A stretch of DNA of 64,000 bases from contig MTLP01000002.1 of the NCBI GenBank assembly GCA_002009975.1, positions 34,795 through 98,794 on the forward strand. Direction: 5' to 3'. Position numbers and translations under genes: made by a program. The stretch is from Thermococcus sp. JdFR-02 (lineage in GTDB: Archaea > Methanobacteriota_B > Thermococci > Thermococcales > Thermococcaceae). Numbering within the stretch: position 1 is the stretch's first letter; each line of letters opens with the position of its first letter. This document shows positions 38,405-46,976 of this stretch, piece by piece. A model generated the notes under the pieces. The model ran no database searches and was not told where the DNA came from. It saw only the letters and a list, made by a program, of their open reading frames with translations.

Positions 38405-38746
38405 ATGGCAACTATTAAAGAGCTAACCCAAAAAATTGTAAAATTTAGAGATGAAAGAGAATGGAAGCAGTATCACACTCCAAAGAACTTGGCAATTTCA
38501 ATAGCTGTCGAGCTTGGAGAACTCCTAGAGCACTTTCAATGGGATACTAATGAGGAAATTCTTGAGAAAATTAAAGACAGAAAAGTTAGAGAAGAGCTTG
38601 AGGATGAAATAGCTGATGTTGCCATTTACATCATGCTCTTAGCCAACGAACTCAACATTGATCTTGAAAGGGCTATTTTGAAGAAACTAAAGAAAAACGA
38701 GGAAAAATATCCTGTTAAGAAATTTAAAGAAGGCGAAAGAATATAA
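38405..38746 (+). CDS. MazG-like nucleotide pyrophosphohydrolase
   Basis: 113 residues. MazG/iMazG fold with metal-binding E-x-x-E in VELGELLEHFQWD and E-x-x-D in LEDEIADVAIYIMLLA. It hydrolyses non-canonical NTPs to monophosphates. GGTGGTGA is directly upstream of ATG 38405; the class III gene ends two bases before it, so the two are cotranscribed. Confidence 0.88.
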   Translation: MATIKELTQKIVKFRDEREWKQYHTPKNLAISIAVELGELLEHFQWDTNEEILEKIKDRKVREELEDEIADVAIYIMLLANELNIDLERAILKKLKKNEEKYPVKKFKEGERI

Positions 38747-38748
38747 TT

Positions 38749-39981
38749 TTATTCTTCGTCTTCATCTTCCTCTTCATGTTCCCTTTCTCTATGTTCCTTC
38801 ATCTTCTCTTTAACCTTCTCCCTCTCTTCCTTTTCTTCGTGTCTCTCCTTGAATTTTTCCTTTATGTACATTTTGTTTTCATGGAAGGTGCTTTTGATGA
38901 ATTCTCTAAGCTCTTCAAGTATTTGCTGAGCTTTCTCATAGTCGCCATTTTCAAGGGCTTTTTCTGCTTGCTTTAATAACTCCTCTGCTTTCGTAATATT
39001 CAATCCCAAGTCCTCAAGCCTGTCAATCATTTTTTCAAGCTTTTCAATCTTAATCTCAAGCCTGAATTCAATGTGCTCCTCTAATTTCTCTTCAAATTCT
39101 TCATTTGCAAACCTTATTATTATTTCAGCATGTGCTTTTGCAGCTATTGCCTTTCCATAAGCCTTTCCATACTTTCCTTCACTGTAGGCTTCCTTTGCAT
39201 CCTCAAGCTCTTCTTCTGCCAATTCTAAGAGCTTTGGAGCACTTGGGATTGTAACGTTCTCAATCAAGCTCTTTGCAAGATTTGTTCTGTTTTCTGCAAG
39301 TTGTATCGCTTCCCATGCCATATCTGCTGTTATTGTAACATTTTCCTCTGTTATGTTTGCCCTCACCCTCTCTCTAACCCTCTCCATAATTTCCTCTACT
39401 ATCTCTTCGGAGAGAGATGTTTTGATTACAATGACTTTCTTGACCTTAATAAGCTCTAAAACTCTTGTTTGATTGTCTTCATAGCCTTCACCAACATAGA
39501 GTACTAGGACATTTTTAAGTCCTTTAGCTTTTTCTATAGCACCTAAGTCCATTCCAGGTGCAATGACAATCTTAACATTCTCAAATAGTTCTGGGTAGTT
39601 TTCAAGCAGATATTCTAGAACTTCTACGTTTGTTTCATATCTGTTTTCTCCCCAAATCCTTGCATATTCAATGCCAAGTTCCTGCAAGTCTTTCTCGTAT
39701 TGCTTAGGAACAGCCGCTGGACCTCCAATTATCAAAACTTTATCTGGGGCATGGCTCACTATTTCCGATGTCACATTCGGATCATAGACTCCCCACACAG
39801 TCACAACTATTGACAGGTTCAAGTTCTCGCTTATTTTTTGGGCTAAAGTATAGTCTGCCTCATTATCACTAACCAATATTACGATATTAACATTGGTTCC
39901 TTGAGCTTTAGTAAATGGTGCTGGCAACACTGCTAAAACCAAAATACCAAGGGTAATTGACAGAACTTTTTTCCACATCAT
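38749..39981 (-). CDS. Secreted cell-wall-binding-repeat-like surface protein
   Basis: 410 residues. A signal peptide (WKKVLSITLGILVLAVLPAP, cleavage near AQG) is followed by two units resembling the CW_binding_2 fold (NIVILVSDNEADYTLAQKI, VLIIGGPAAVPKQYEKDL, NRYETNVEVLEYLL) to about residue 200. Residues 230-410 are long acidic and basic helices, ending in a highly charged Glu/Lys/Asp tail. It is probably an extracellular, surface-attached protein. GGTGG is present before the start. No neighbour suggests its job. Confidence 0.75.
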   Translation of the reverse strand: MMWKKVLSITLGILVLAVLPAPFTKAQGTNVNIVILVSDNEADYTLAQKISENLNLSIVVTVWGVYDPNVTSEIVSHAPDKVLIIGGPAAVPKQYEKDLQELGIEYARIWGENRYETNVEVLEYLLENYPELFENVKIVIAPGMDLGAIEKAKGLKNVLVLYVGEGYEDNQTRVLELIKVKKVIVIKTSLSEEIVEEIMERVRERVRANITEENVTITADMAWEAIQLAENRTNLAKSLIENVTIPSAPKLLELAEEELEDAKEAYSEGKYGKAYGKAIAAKAHAEIIIRFANEEFEEKLEEHIEFRLEIKIEKLEKMIDRLEDLGLNITKAEELLKQAEKALENGDYEKAQQILEELREFIKSTFHENKMYIKEKFKERHEEKEEREKVKEKMKEHREREHEEEDEDEE

Positions 39982-40197
39982 ATCTTACCACCTCATTATT
40001 TATTAGCAAATAACCATTATTTAAGCTTTTTTCACGAAATCGTTAACTAACGTTCGTTTTTGTTTACAAAAAAGGTTCTAGAGAGTATTTTTGCATTCTA
40101 ACCGTTAAAGAAGGTTTTTGAGTGTTTATCAATGTTTATACTAAATTTTTAACGTTAAAACTAAGAAAATAAGAGCTAAGAAAGGTTTTCTAAGGTA

Positions 40198-41358
40198 TTA
40201 AAGCCCAATACATTTATTTAACATCTCAAGTGTACACTCTCGAATCTCTAATTTTCTTCCTAAGGCTCCAAGAAACTTTAACCCAGAACCCGTTATAATG
40301 CTAACTATCCTTTCGCCTTTTGAAATTTCCTTTTCTTTCCTGAGCTCCTTTAAAGCAGCTATTCCAACTGTTGAAGCTGGTTGGGCAAATATTCCCTCCT
40401 TAGCAAGTTCTTTTTGAGCATTTAGAATTTCCTCATCACTTACAGCAATGCAAAAACCTTTGTATTTCCTGAGCTTTCTTAAAACATCGTTTCCGCTTGG
40501 TGGATATGGGTTTTCAATTGCATGGGCTATAGTGTTTGGATTTTTAAAATGCACGATTCTATCCTTCCCTTCAATGAAAGCTTTGTATATTGGTGAGCAT
40601 CCTTGGGCTTGAACACAAATTAAAGTTGGAATCTCTTCAATTATCTTGCTCTCTTTTAGCTCCAAGAATCCCTTTAGAATTCCTCTAAAAAGACCTCCAG
40701 AACTCGTTGGAATTAGAACATAATCAGGAACAAAACTTTCAACAATTTCGAAGCTTATCGTTTTATAACCTTCAATTCTAAATGGATCGTCTGAGTTTAT
40801 GAAGTATATCCTGTTTTTTCTCCCAATTTCAAGGCTCTTAAAATAAAGCTCCCCATAATCACCAAGTACTTTAATTAACTTTGGTTCATAAACAGCTATC
40901 GGCAAGAGCTTTTCTTCCGGAATAGTCGATGATACAAGGATATATGTTTCTAATCCGAATCTTTGACCGTAAGATGCAACACTTGCCGCCATATTTCCAG
41001 TTGAAACCGTACCTATTTTCCTAAAACCTAATTTCAAAGCTCTATGGATTCCAACAAAAGTTCCTCTATCCTTGAAGCTCCATGTTGGATTTAAGGTCTC
41101 ATTTTTAATGTAAAGTTCAACTTCAAGTTCCTTTGAAAGCTTTTGAACTTTTGTTAAAGGAGTATCTCCTTCTCCTAAGCTGTATTCAATCTCAAGCTCA
41201 AAAGGATAAAAATCCCTATAACGCTCCCAGACAGTTTTCCCTTCTCTAATTTCACCCTTTAAAAGCTCTAACTCTAAAGGTTCATTACAAATTTCACACC
41301 TTTGAATAAAGCTTTCCAGAGGATATTCTCTTCCACACTTTGTACATCTAAGCTTCAT
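40198..41358 (-). CDS. thrC: Threonine synthase
   Basis: 386 residues. N-terminal zinc ribbon CTKCG...CEIC, then a fold-type II PLP domain with Lys in SWKDRGTFVG, the STGNMAASVASY loop and TSSGGLFRG. It converts O-phosphohomoserine to threonine. GGTGATTTC precedes ATG 41358; the ORF can be extended to 41412 but that runs into speB. It follows speB by four bases. Confidence 0.88.
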   Translation of the reverse strand: MKLRCTKCGREYPLESFIQRCEICNEPLELELLKGEIREGKTVWERYRDFYPFELEIEYSLGEGDTPLTKVQKLSKELEVELYIKNETLNPTWSFKDRGTFVGIHRALKLGFRKIGTVSTGNMAASVASYGQRFGLETYILVSSTIPEEKLLPIAVYEPKLIKVLGDYGELYFKSLEIGRKNRIYFINSDDPFRIEGYKTISFEIVESFVPDYVLIPTSSGGLFRGILKGFLELKESKIIEEIPTLICVQAQGCSPIYKAFIEGKDRIVHFKNPNTIAHAIENPYPPSGNDVLRKLRKYKGFCIAVSDEEILNAQKELAKEGIFAQPASTVGIAALKELRKEKEISKGERIVSIITGSGLKFLGALGRKLEIRECTLEMLNKCIGL

Positions 41359-41362
41359 GAAA

Positions 41363-42223
41363 TCACCTACCAAACTTTCCCAAAACCTCTCTAATAATTT
41401 TTGCAGCAGCAAATGAGCTTATTCCCTTATAATCATATTCAGGACAGAGTTCAACTATATCAAACCCAACGATTTCACACTCAAACCGATGTATTATTTC
41501 TATAAGCTCTCTTGTAGATAAGCCTCCTGGTTCAGGATTTCCAACTCCCGGAGCATACGCTGGATCCAGTACATCCATGTCAAAGGATAGGTATGCTTTT
41601 TTCATTCTTACATTAACAACGGGATTATTGTAAACATCCTTAGTCGTTATGATCCTTATGCCTTTTTCTCTTGCAAAATTAATCTGGTCTTGAGTAGGAG
41701 CCCTTATTCCAATTTGAATTATATCTCTAGGATTAACAATCTCTTCTTCAACTAATCTTCTAACGACACATGCATGTGAATATTTGTTGCCCATGTATTC
41801 TTCGTACAAATCAGGATGTGCATCAAAGTATATCAACCCAAAATCTTCTCCTGATGCCTCTTTTAAAGCCCTAACAGTTTGATATGTAATTGAGTGGTCA
41901 CCACCAAGAAATAAAAACAATGCCTCTTTTTTATAATTCGCTCGAATTATTGCGGAAACTTCTTCATAAACATCCATAAATTCTCTATTGCTAACATCTA
42001 TGTCCCCTAAATCCTTCAATTTCCAAACTCTGCTTAAATCCACAAGAGTTTCAGAAAAGCTGTTATATAACAGACCTGTAGTAGCCTCTCTTATTTCCTT
42101 TGGAGCTTTTCTCGCCCCTCGTCTGAAAGAAGAAGAGTTATCCCAAGGAATTCCAAGGACATAAAAATTAGCATCCTCAGAAAAGGGAATACCAAAGAAA
42201 GGCAACTCATCCATAAACCTCAC
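41363..42223 (-). CDS. speB: Agmatinase
   Basis: 286 residues. Arginase/agmatinase fold with Mn ligands in GGDHSITYQ, FDAHPDLYE and SFDMDVLDPAYAPGVGNPEPGG. It makes putrescine (or the N1-aminopropyl form used by Thermococcales) from agmatine compounds for polyamines. Start overlaps the metG-beta-like stop by four bases. Confidence 0.93.
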   Translation of the reverse strand: MRFMDELPFFGIPFSEDANFYVLGIPWDNSSSFRRGARKAPKEIREATTGLLYNSFSETLVDLSRVWKLKDLGDIDVSNREFMDVYEEVSAIIRANYKKEALFLFLGGDHSITYQTVRALKEASGEDFGLIYFDAHPDLYEEYMGNKYSHACVVRRLVEEEIVNPRDIIQIGIRAPTQDQINFAREKGIRIITTKDVYNNPVVNVRMKKAYLSFDMDVLDPAYAPGVGNPEPGGLSTRELIEIIHRFECEIVGFDIVELCPEYDYKGISSFAAAKIIREVLGKFGR

Positions 42224-42552
42224 CAGACTTTAACTCCTACTGGAACTTCTTCACTGAGTGTTATTAGGTAAACTTTTCCCTCTTTGTCTTCAGCTACAAT
42301 CAGCATCGCCTGGCTTTCAACACCTGCTATTTTCTTAGGTTTGAGGTTCGTTACAAAAATCATCTTCTTTCCAATAAAATCTTCTGCTTCGTATTGGTCA
42401 CCTATTCCAGCTACTACTGTTCTAGTCTCATCTCCAAAATCCACAACCAATTTCAAAAGCTTTTTAGTTCTAGGAATTCTTTGAGCTTCCCTAATTAGCC
42501 CAACTTTCATTTTAAATTTCCAAAATTCTTCTACATCATAAACTTCTGACAT
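42220..42552 (-). CDS. MetRS beta-like tRNA-binding protein
   Basis: 110 residues of the EMAP/Trbp111 OB fold, like the C-terminal domain of methionyl-tRNA synthetase made as a separate protein in Thermococcales. Seen: FWKFKMKVGLIREAQRIPRTKKLLKLVVDFG, MIFVTNLKPKKIAGVESQAMLIVAED. It binds tRNA structure and supports MetRS. It heads the speB-thrC run. Confidence 0.88.
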   Translation of the reverse strand: MSEVYDVEEFWKFKMKVGLIREAQRIPRTKKLLKLVVDFGDETRTVVAGIGDQYEAEDFIGKKMIFVTNLKPKKIAGVESQAMLIVAEDKEGKVYLITLSEEVPVGVKVW

Positions 42553-42699
42553 TTAACTCCCTCCCCTTCTCTATCTCATCGATAATATATGAAAATTTTG
42601 GAGAGATGAGCCGATAGTTAAACACCACTTGGACAGAGTTATCTTTTGCAATTTGATTTCTCCATAAATTTTTAAAGCTCCTTAACATTAAATTTTCTC

Positions 42700-43290
42700 G
42701 TGAGCTCTATGAAGCAGGTTAAATTCTATAAAATTGCATCTTCAAACGTAATCACAGATCATATACCTCCAAGGATTAGTCAGGATAATATTAAAAATTT
42801 CAAAATAATGATAATGTCAAAAATAGTGCAGGATTTGAGGGATATCTATTTGGTGAATCCATACTATACACGACCTCTTTTAGTGTTTTCTCCAGACCTT
42901 ATTCATGCTAGCTTTGGCAAGACATTCTATGCCATTGAAAGTGAAGTTGAGAACCTCCTTAATAGGTGGGCTAATCTTTCTCAAACCCTCGCAATAAATG
43001 AAATGACCCCAGTAAATGCTAATAAGATAATTCTAAAAGAATTTTATGGGCTGGCATTGGAAAATGAGTTGTTGAGAGCTATCTTTAGGAAATCAAGAAA
43101 ATTAGCTTTTGTTGGAAGAGATGTAACTCTTTTTTCAGACAGAGGGCTGAGAGAACTTACGAGAAAAATGCTTAGCAGTAAGGGTGTATTGTTTGAATTT
43201 AACTGTTTCATTGGTGTTAAAAATTCTAGATCTCTAAGATTGATGTTGTTCCTCTTTGTTCCTGTAGAAAGAGAGTTAGAGTTTTTGTAA
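42700..43290 (+). CDS. Hypothetical protein
   Basis: 196 residues; ATG 42709 is an alternative start. Mixed alpha/beta, no membrane segment, no recognised domain. FSPDLIHASFGKTFYAIESEVENLLNRWANLSQ and NCFIGVKNSRSLRLMLFLFVP suggest a compact soluble protein. A TATA-like TTTTTAAAG is near 42669. Convergent with the KaiC-like gene. Confidence 0.65.
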   Translation: MSSMKQVKFYKIASSNVITDHIPPRISQDNIKNFKIMIMSKIVQDLRDIYLVNPYYTRPLLVFSPDLIHASFGKTFYAIESEVENLLNRWANLSQTLAINEMTPVNANKIILKEFYGLALENELLRAIFRKSRKLAFVGRDVTLFSDRGLRELTRKMLSSKGVLFEFNCFIGVKNSRSLRLMLFLFVPVERELEFL

Positions 43291-43300
43291 GAGACAAAAA

Positions 43301-44059
43301 TCAAAACAGTTGGATATAACATTCCTTCGAGAGCTTGAGGGTATAATGGTATGGTGTAAATCCTGGAACTAAAGATTTGACAACCACAATAGTACTTTCT
43401 AAGCCAGAAGGACATATCTTTGAATTAAACTCTATAATCTGATCACTGAGACTGTAGAGCATGGCATTAATATGCTCTGGAACAGCATCTCTATTTAGAA
43501 GTGCAATTATGACGAGCTTGATATCTCTCATTGATTGCATTTCAATGCTTGCAAGTGAAAACCTGAGTATCTTGTGCATAACATCCTCATTAAAATTGTG
43601 ATACATTGTATCTAAGGTAGCTATTGCTCCAACAATTACCTTATCTTTAGGTATCTTTGACTCTAACTCCTTGTAAACATCCATTAGCTTAGAAACCCCA
43701 GTCTCATCGCTCCAATCTTCTATTTGGTAAACATATGTCTCATCCTCATGAATCTCATACTTTGATCCAAAGAGATCAATTATAAAAAGATTGCCTCTTT
43801 TACCATCTTCTTCAATATCCCACCCAAGATAATTGGCTCTTAACTTAAGCTTTGAAAGTGGTAGTGCTGTATTTAATATAACTCCAATTGCACCATTTTC
43901 TATCATCTGTTTAAGTATTTTCACTGCAAGAACCCATCCTAAAGATCTCTTATCATAATTTATTAACAAGATACCTTTATTGATCAAGCCCCCACCCAAA
44001 GCTTCATCTATGTCTCGTATGCCGGTTTTAAGTATTTCAACCCTCACCAAAATCACCAA
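43301..44059 (-). CDS. KaiC/RadA-like protein with degenerate P-loop
   Basis: 252 residues. The opening KTGIRDIDEALGGGL is that of KaiC/RAD55-like ATPases. The Walker A that should follow (G-x4-GKT) is replaced by KGILLINYDKRSLGW without Lys-Thr. The rest keeps the RecA-like strand-helix order. Related proteins are common as unstudied families in Thermococcales. It is divergent to another family member-like gene at 44364, which suggests a pair. ATP binding is doubtful. Confidence 0.65.
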   Translation of the reverse strand: MVILVRVEILKTGIRDIDEALGGGLINKGILLINYDKRSLGWVLAVKILKQMIENGAIGVILNTALPLSKLKLRANYLGWDIEEDGKRGNLFIIDLFGSKYEIHEDETYVYQIEDWSDETGVSKLMDVYKELESKIPKDKVIVGAIATLDTMYHNFNEDVMHKILRFSLASIEMQSMRDIKLVIIALLNRDAVPEHINAMLYSLSDQIIEFNSKICPSGLESTIVVVKSLVPGFTPYHYTLKLSKECYIQLF

Positions 44060-44363
44060 ATTTAGTTATTACTTAAAACCATAAAAACCTTTCACCATGT
44101 TCTTAACATAATATAGAAATAATGACCTTAATTATTAAGAAAGGTAACAAAAATATCAAAGAATGTGTACATTTTACACAAAATACACACTCAGAAAAAT
44201 AAAACAGAAAATAGGTTTATTTTTTAGAAAATCATGATGTTACATTTTTTCATATAGTTAACAATAAATGGCACTAATAATGACTTCAAATAGAATACTA
44301 ACAACAAATTTTTAAGTAAAAACATTCTAAATTTTACAATCAAAATGACATGTGGGGAAGCCT
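44060..44363. other. AT-rich divergent intergenic region
   Basis: Very AT-rich region between the KaiC-like gene (minus) and the DUF257-like gene (plus). It holds several short A/T blocks usable as TATA boxes on both strands (for example near 44305-44315, TTTTTAAGTA). I see no gene, repeat or RNA in it. Confidence 0.6.
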
Positions 44364-45008
44364 ATGATTGAGATAATACAAAAGATTTGGGATAGTATTA
44401 AGTGGGGAGAGACAGTATTGCTTGAGTATTCTACCAGTAATGTCCCTGCTTACTTAGGACTTTATCACCAGATAACATGGGCCAAGAAAAAAGGTTACCC
44501 AGTACTCATTGACGATATTTTAGATACCTTTTACGTTCATACACAACATATGAGATTAGCTGGCTTAGACATCAACACTTTAAGCGACGTTAAAGTCATA
44601 AAAATTGGAGGTCGATTAGAATTTGGAAATGTGTTAGGACATATTCCAATAAAGGAAACTTCTATCTTTATAAGAGAGTACACCCCCATTTTTAATGCTT
44701 ACATTAAAGAAGTCCAAGTGATAAACCCTGTCTTAGGGTACGAGAAGTTATTTATGCTCGCTGAATCAAGGAAAGAAATACTGGAGCGGGTGATTAACCA
44801 AATTTTATTCTTTGTCGGGAACGAAAGGAGGATTGCTTATTATTATGTTAACACTGCCATTATCGAGAAAGGATTCCCTGAAGCTTTACCCCTACTTGAA
44901 GAACTTGCAACTACTGTTATTAAACTGAAAAAGAGCGGGAAAACCTTTACATTCTCAGTAATCAAATCTATAAACAGTGAACTTGACGAAATTGAAGTAA
45001 AAATATAG
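44364..45008 (+). CDS. DUF257-like KaiC-related protein
   Basis: 214 residues. The sequence has the look of the Thermococcales-specific DUF257 family (GETVLLEYSTSNVPAYLGLYHQITWAKKKGYPVLIDDILDT), distant RecA/KaiC-like proteins of unknown function without a classical P-loop. GTGGGG precedes ATG 44364; GTG 44352 is an alternative. It is the last host gene before the tRNA and the integrated element. Confidence 0.65.
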   Translation: MIEIIQKIWDSIKWGETVLLEYSTSNVPAYLGLYHQITWAKKKGYPVLIDDILDTFYVHTQHMRLAGLDINTLSDVKVIKIGGRLEFGNVLGHIPIKETSIFIREYTPIFNAYIKEVQVINPVLGYEKLFMLAESRKEILERVINQILFFVGNERRIAYYYVNTAIIEKGFPEALPLLEELATTVIKLKKSGKTFTFSVIKSINSELDEIEVKI

Positions 45009-45180
45009 TTCTCACAGCTCTTTCGTTGATTAAAGTTCAACTCTTTCAATTTTAAGCTGATTTTACTTTCAATTTCATTTTAGTCAAAAAAGTTATGCAA
45101 ATAGAACAGAAGACAAAAATTAAGCATATCCATTAATGCAAAAGTGTGGAGAAATTCCAGAAATCATTATAAGAGTAGAA

Positions 45181-45258
45181 TGGTGCGGTGGCCGGGATTT
45201 GAACCCGGGTCGCCGGCTCGGAAGGCCGGAGTCCTAGACCAGACTAGACTACCACCGC
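45181..45258 (-). tRNA. tRNA-Gly (anticodon UCC), rebuilt at the element junction
   Basis: Complete cloverleaf on the minus strand with encoded CCA (45181-45183). Acceptor GCGGTGG pairs with CCACCGC, anticodon stem CCGGC/GCCGG holds the loop CTTCCGA (anticodon TCC), and the T arm is GGGTTCAAATCCC. The 5' half (45212-45258) is shared with the copy at 60018-60064, so it comes from the element side of the junction. Its 3' half is original. A TATA-like CTTAAATC lies at 45291-45298, inside int(N). Confidence 0.95.
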
Positions 45259-45259
45259 A
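45212..45259. repeat. Attachment site, left copy (48-bp direct repeat)
   Basis: Identical over 48 bases to 60018-60065. It spans the 5' half of tRNA-Gly up to and including the 3' side of the anticodon stem. Read on the minus strand it also encodes residues of the integrase in frame, which is the hallmark of SSV-type integrases with attP inside int. Confidence 0.93.
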
Positions 45260-45481
45260 CGAATCACCAATTCTAACTATCTCCACGCTTGATTTAAGAC
45301 CTAAAGCCACCTCAAGCAACTGCTCCACCAAACGGCTCACATTAGCGAACCTCTGCCTTGCCAATGTCCACACCTGTCTACGTATAGTCAAATTCACATG
45401 AATTCTCTCGTCCTCAAGGCGCTTTTTTGACGATTCCTGACCACTCCTGCCTTCTCTCTCAATACGTATTCCTACGTGCAT

Positions 45482-45788
45482 ATACGTATCACCAACTCAA
45501 ATTTATAAACTTTACGCTTATTAAACCATAATAAGAAAACCACAAAAAAACCAAAGAAAAACAATGAACAAAACCATACAAAAACAAACACAAAAAAGAA
45601 TGCGACATCAAAGGAGTCATTATAGCACTCGCACTACTAATTAGACTCGCATACATACTCAAAAAACTAAGCGAATGAAAATAATCACAAAAAGCTTAAT
45701 CACTTACGCTTTTTCTTCTTTTCTGGTGATTTTATAATTTCTAAAAATCAAAAAAATATAAATCTAACAAGACAACAAAGTATAATTC
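45482..45788. other. AT-rich leader region with a duplicated segment
   Basis: Contains the int promoter on the minus side (TTTATAAACTTTACG zone near 45498-45515) and an A-rich tract (45530-45600). A segment from 45658 to about 45730 (CTCAAAAAACTAAGCGAATG and following) matches, with small differences, the end of the next gene and its trailer at 46507-46580. In the same stretch a short hydrophobic reading frame (ECDIKGVIIALALLIRL...) ends at the matching point but lacks a start codon. It may be the tail of a lost copy of that gene. Confidence 0.5.
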
Positions 45789-46532
45789 ATGAAGTGGAAT
45801 ATACTCTCAAAATATCTCAGCATTATTGTTTTAGGCCTTCCAATACTTGTAATATCTCTGATAGTATTTAACATTTTTAAGGCAGTATTTCTAGATTTAA
45901 TGCCAAATACTGAATTCTCTAAATTATTTGAGCCAATCCTTACAACGGAAAAATTTAAGCTACTCATTTTTGGAATCATAACAATCTCTGTTGGTCATAT
46001 TATGATAGACTACTTAAATGAGGTCAGAAGCATAAATAACAAACTTACTAAATCTAGATTTTCATTTCTCCTCATTTTTGTTCCAAGTATGATGATACTA
46101 GGTGGACTCTTATCACTATCACAAAATGCGAGTAATGTTATAATACTCGGATTAATTCTTCTAATAACAGTATTTTTGAAAGGAGTAGTTCGATTTGCTT
46201 CACTTATCCAGAACGAGTGGAATAAGGAGTATGTAATGTGGATGAAACTAATTTTTGGAATTTTATTTACAGCGCTAGAGGTCTCAGAGATAGTTGCATT
46301 AACTTTATTCTTTGCATCATTAGGTAGAATTGCTATGATATTAAATTATCAGGTTATAGGTGTCACCTTCATTATAGCCTCAATTGGAGGATTCACATTA
46401 AATCTTCTTCCAGATAAATGGTTGTTAGCTCCTTTTAAGCTCCGTTCAATTACCAGAAACTTATTTCTAAAATTACAAAAACAACAAGGAGAAATGCCAA
46501 AACATCCTCAAAAAACTAGGCGAAGGAAATAA
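45789..46532 (+). CDS. Multi-pass membrane protein
   Basis: 247 residues with six or so membrane helices (SIIVLGLPILVISLIVFNIF, KLLIFGIITISVGHIMIDYL, FLLIFVPSMMILGGLLSLS, VIILGLILLITVFLKGVV, a long pair in 150-200) and a basic tail (PQKTRRRK). No family recognised. It is the first gene inside the element after int(N), read away from it. Its 3' end and trailer are duplicated upstream at 45658-45730. Confidence 0.75.
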   Translation: MKWNILSKYLSIIVLGLPILVISLIVFNIFKAVFLDLMPNTEFSKLFEPILTTEKFKLLIFGIITISVGHIMIDYLNEVRSINNKLTKSRFSFLLIFVPSMMILGGLLSLSQNASNVIILGLILLITVFLKGVVRFASLIQNEWNKEYVMWMKLIFGILFTALEVSEIVALTLFFASLGRIAMILNYQVIGVTFIIASIGGFTLNLLPDKWLLAPFKLRSITRNLFLKLQKQQGEMPKHPQKTRRRK

Positions 46533-46595
46533 CCACAAAAAATCCTAATTATCACCTTCTAGACTTCTTTTTCTCTTTCTTATCAGTCTTAATCA

Positions 46596-46757
46596 CTATT
46601 TCTCTGAATTCTCTTCTTTTTCAATTTCAAGAATTTTAATCTTCACGTAATCTCCTTCATTAAGCTCATACGCTTTGCGGAATGCTTTTGGTAAAACTAT
46701 CCTTCCAGCATTTCCAACTCTTAACTTAAACTCAACATCCACCTTTATCTTTGCCAT
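46596..46757 (-). CDS. AbrB/SpoVT-type small DNA-binding protein
   Basis: 53 residues, MAKIKVDVEFKLRVGNAGRI then VLPKAFRKAYELNEGDYVKI: the swapped-hairpin AbrB fold with the G-R-I-V-L-P-K signature. GGAGGT lies before ATG 46757. It is a homodimeric DNA-binding protein, probably the element's repressor or an orphan antitoxin. It is divergent from the downstream train of genes; between them are repeated palindromes (46834-46920) that are good candidates for its operators. Confidence 0.85.
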   Translation of the reverse strand: MAKIKVDVEFKLRVGNAGRIVLPKAFRKAYELNEGDYVKIKILEIEKEENSEK

Positions 46758-46833
46758 TTGTATGACCTCCTAATGCCATCTCATTGTTATTTTAAATAAT
46801 CACCTTATAAAAACTTTGTCATTACGCCAAATG

Positions 46834-46920
46834 TATGCCATTTAAATGGTTAATATTTGGCAATTATTTGCCAAAAAGAATAAATACCACATATATGCCA
46901 ATTATATGGTGAATATTTGG
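46834..46920. repeat. Pair of 27-base repeats with a central palindrome
   Basis: TATGCCATTTAAATGGT plus TAATATTTGG (46834-46860) and TATGCCAATTATATGGT plus GAATATTTGG (46894-46920) are direct copies 60 bases apart with three differences. Each contains an inverted pair (GCCATTTAAATGGT). Between them is a perfect inverted repeat, TTTGGCAA (46856-46863) and TTGCCAAA (46868-46875). It lies in the AbrB/gene-train divergent promoter region and is either an operator array or part of an origin. Confidence 0.75.
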
Positions 46921-46976
46921 TATTACATATCTAATCAGCAATAATTGAATCAGCAAAACAAATGGAGGCAGAAAAA

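Larger units (their letters stand above)
45167..45481 (-). pseudogene. Integrase N-terminal part, int(N), split by integration
   Basis: Residues 1-90 of the integrase (from ATG 45481, with GGTGAT upstream) run to the att repeat, then by chance through the tRNA 3' half to a stop at 45167. The helical part RRQVWTLARQRFANVSRLVEQLLEVAL is RHH-like. Joined with int(C) across the 48-bp repeat in the same frame, it gives about 418 residues. After integration it has no catalytic domain, which normally prevents excision unless an intact copy is supplied. Confidence 0.88.

Noticed and set aside
45144..45401. Plus-strand 85-codon frame across tRNA-Gly
   Set aside because: It is the antisense of the tRNA and int(N).
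46834..46920. Start of a CRISPR array
   Set aside because: Only two AT-rich copies, with no further units and no cas genes in the window.
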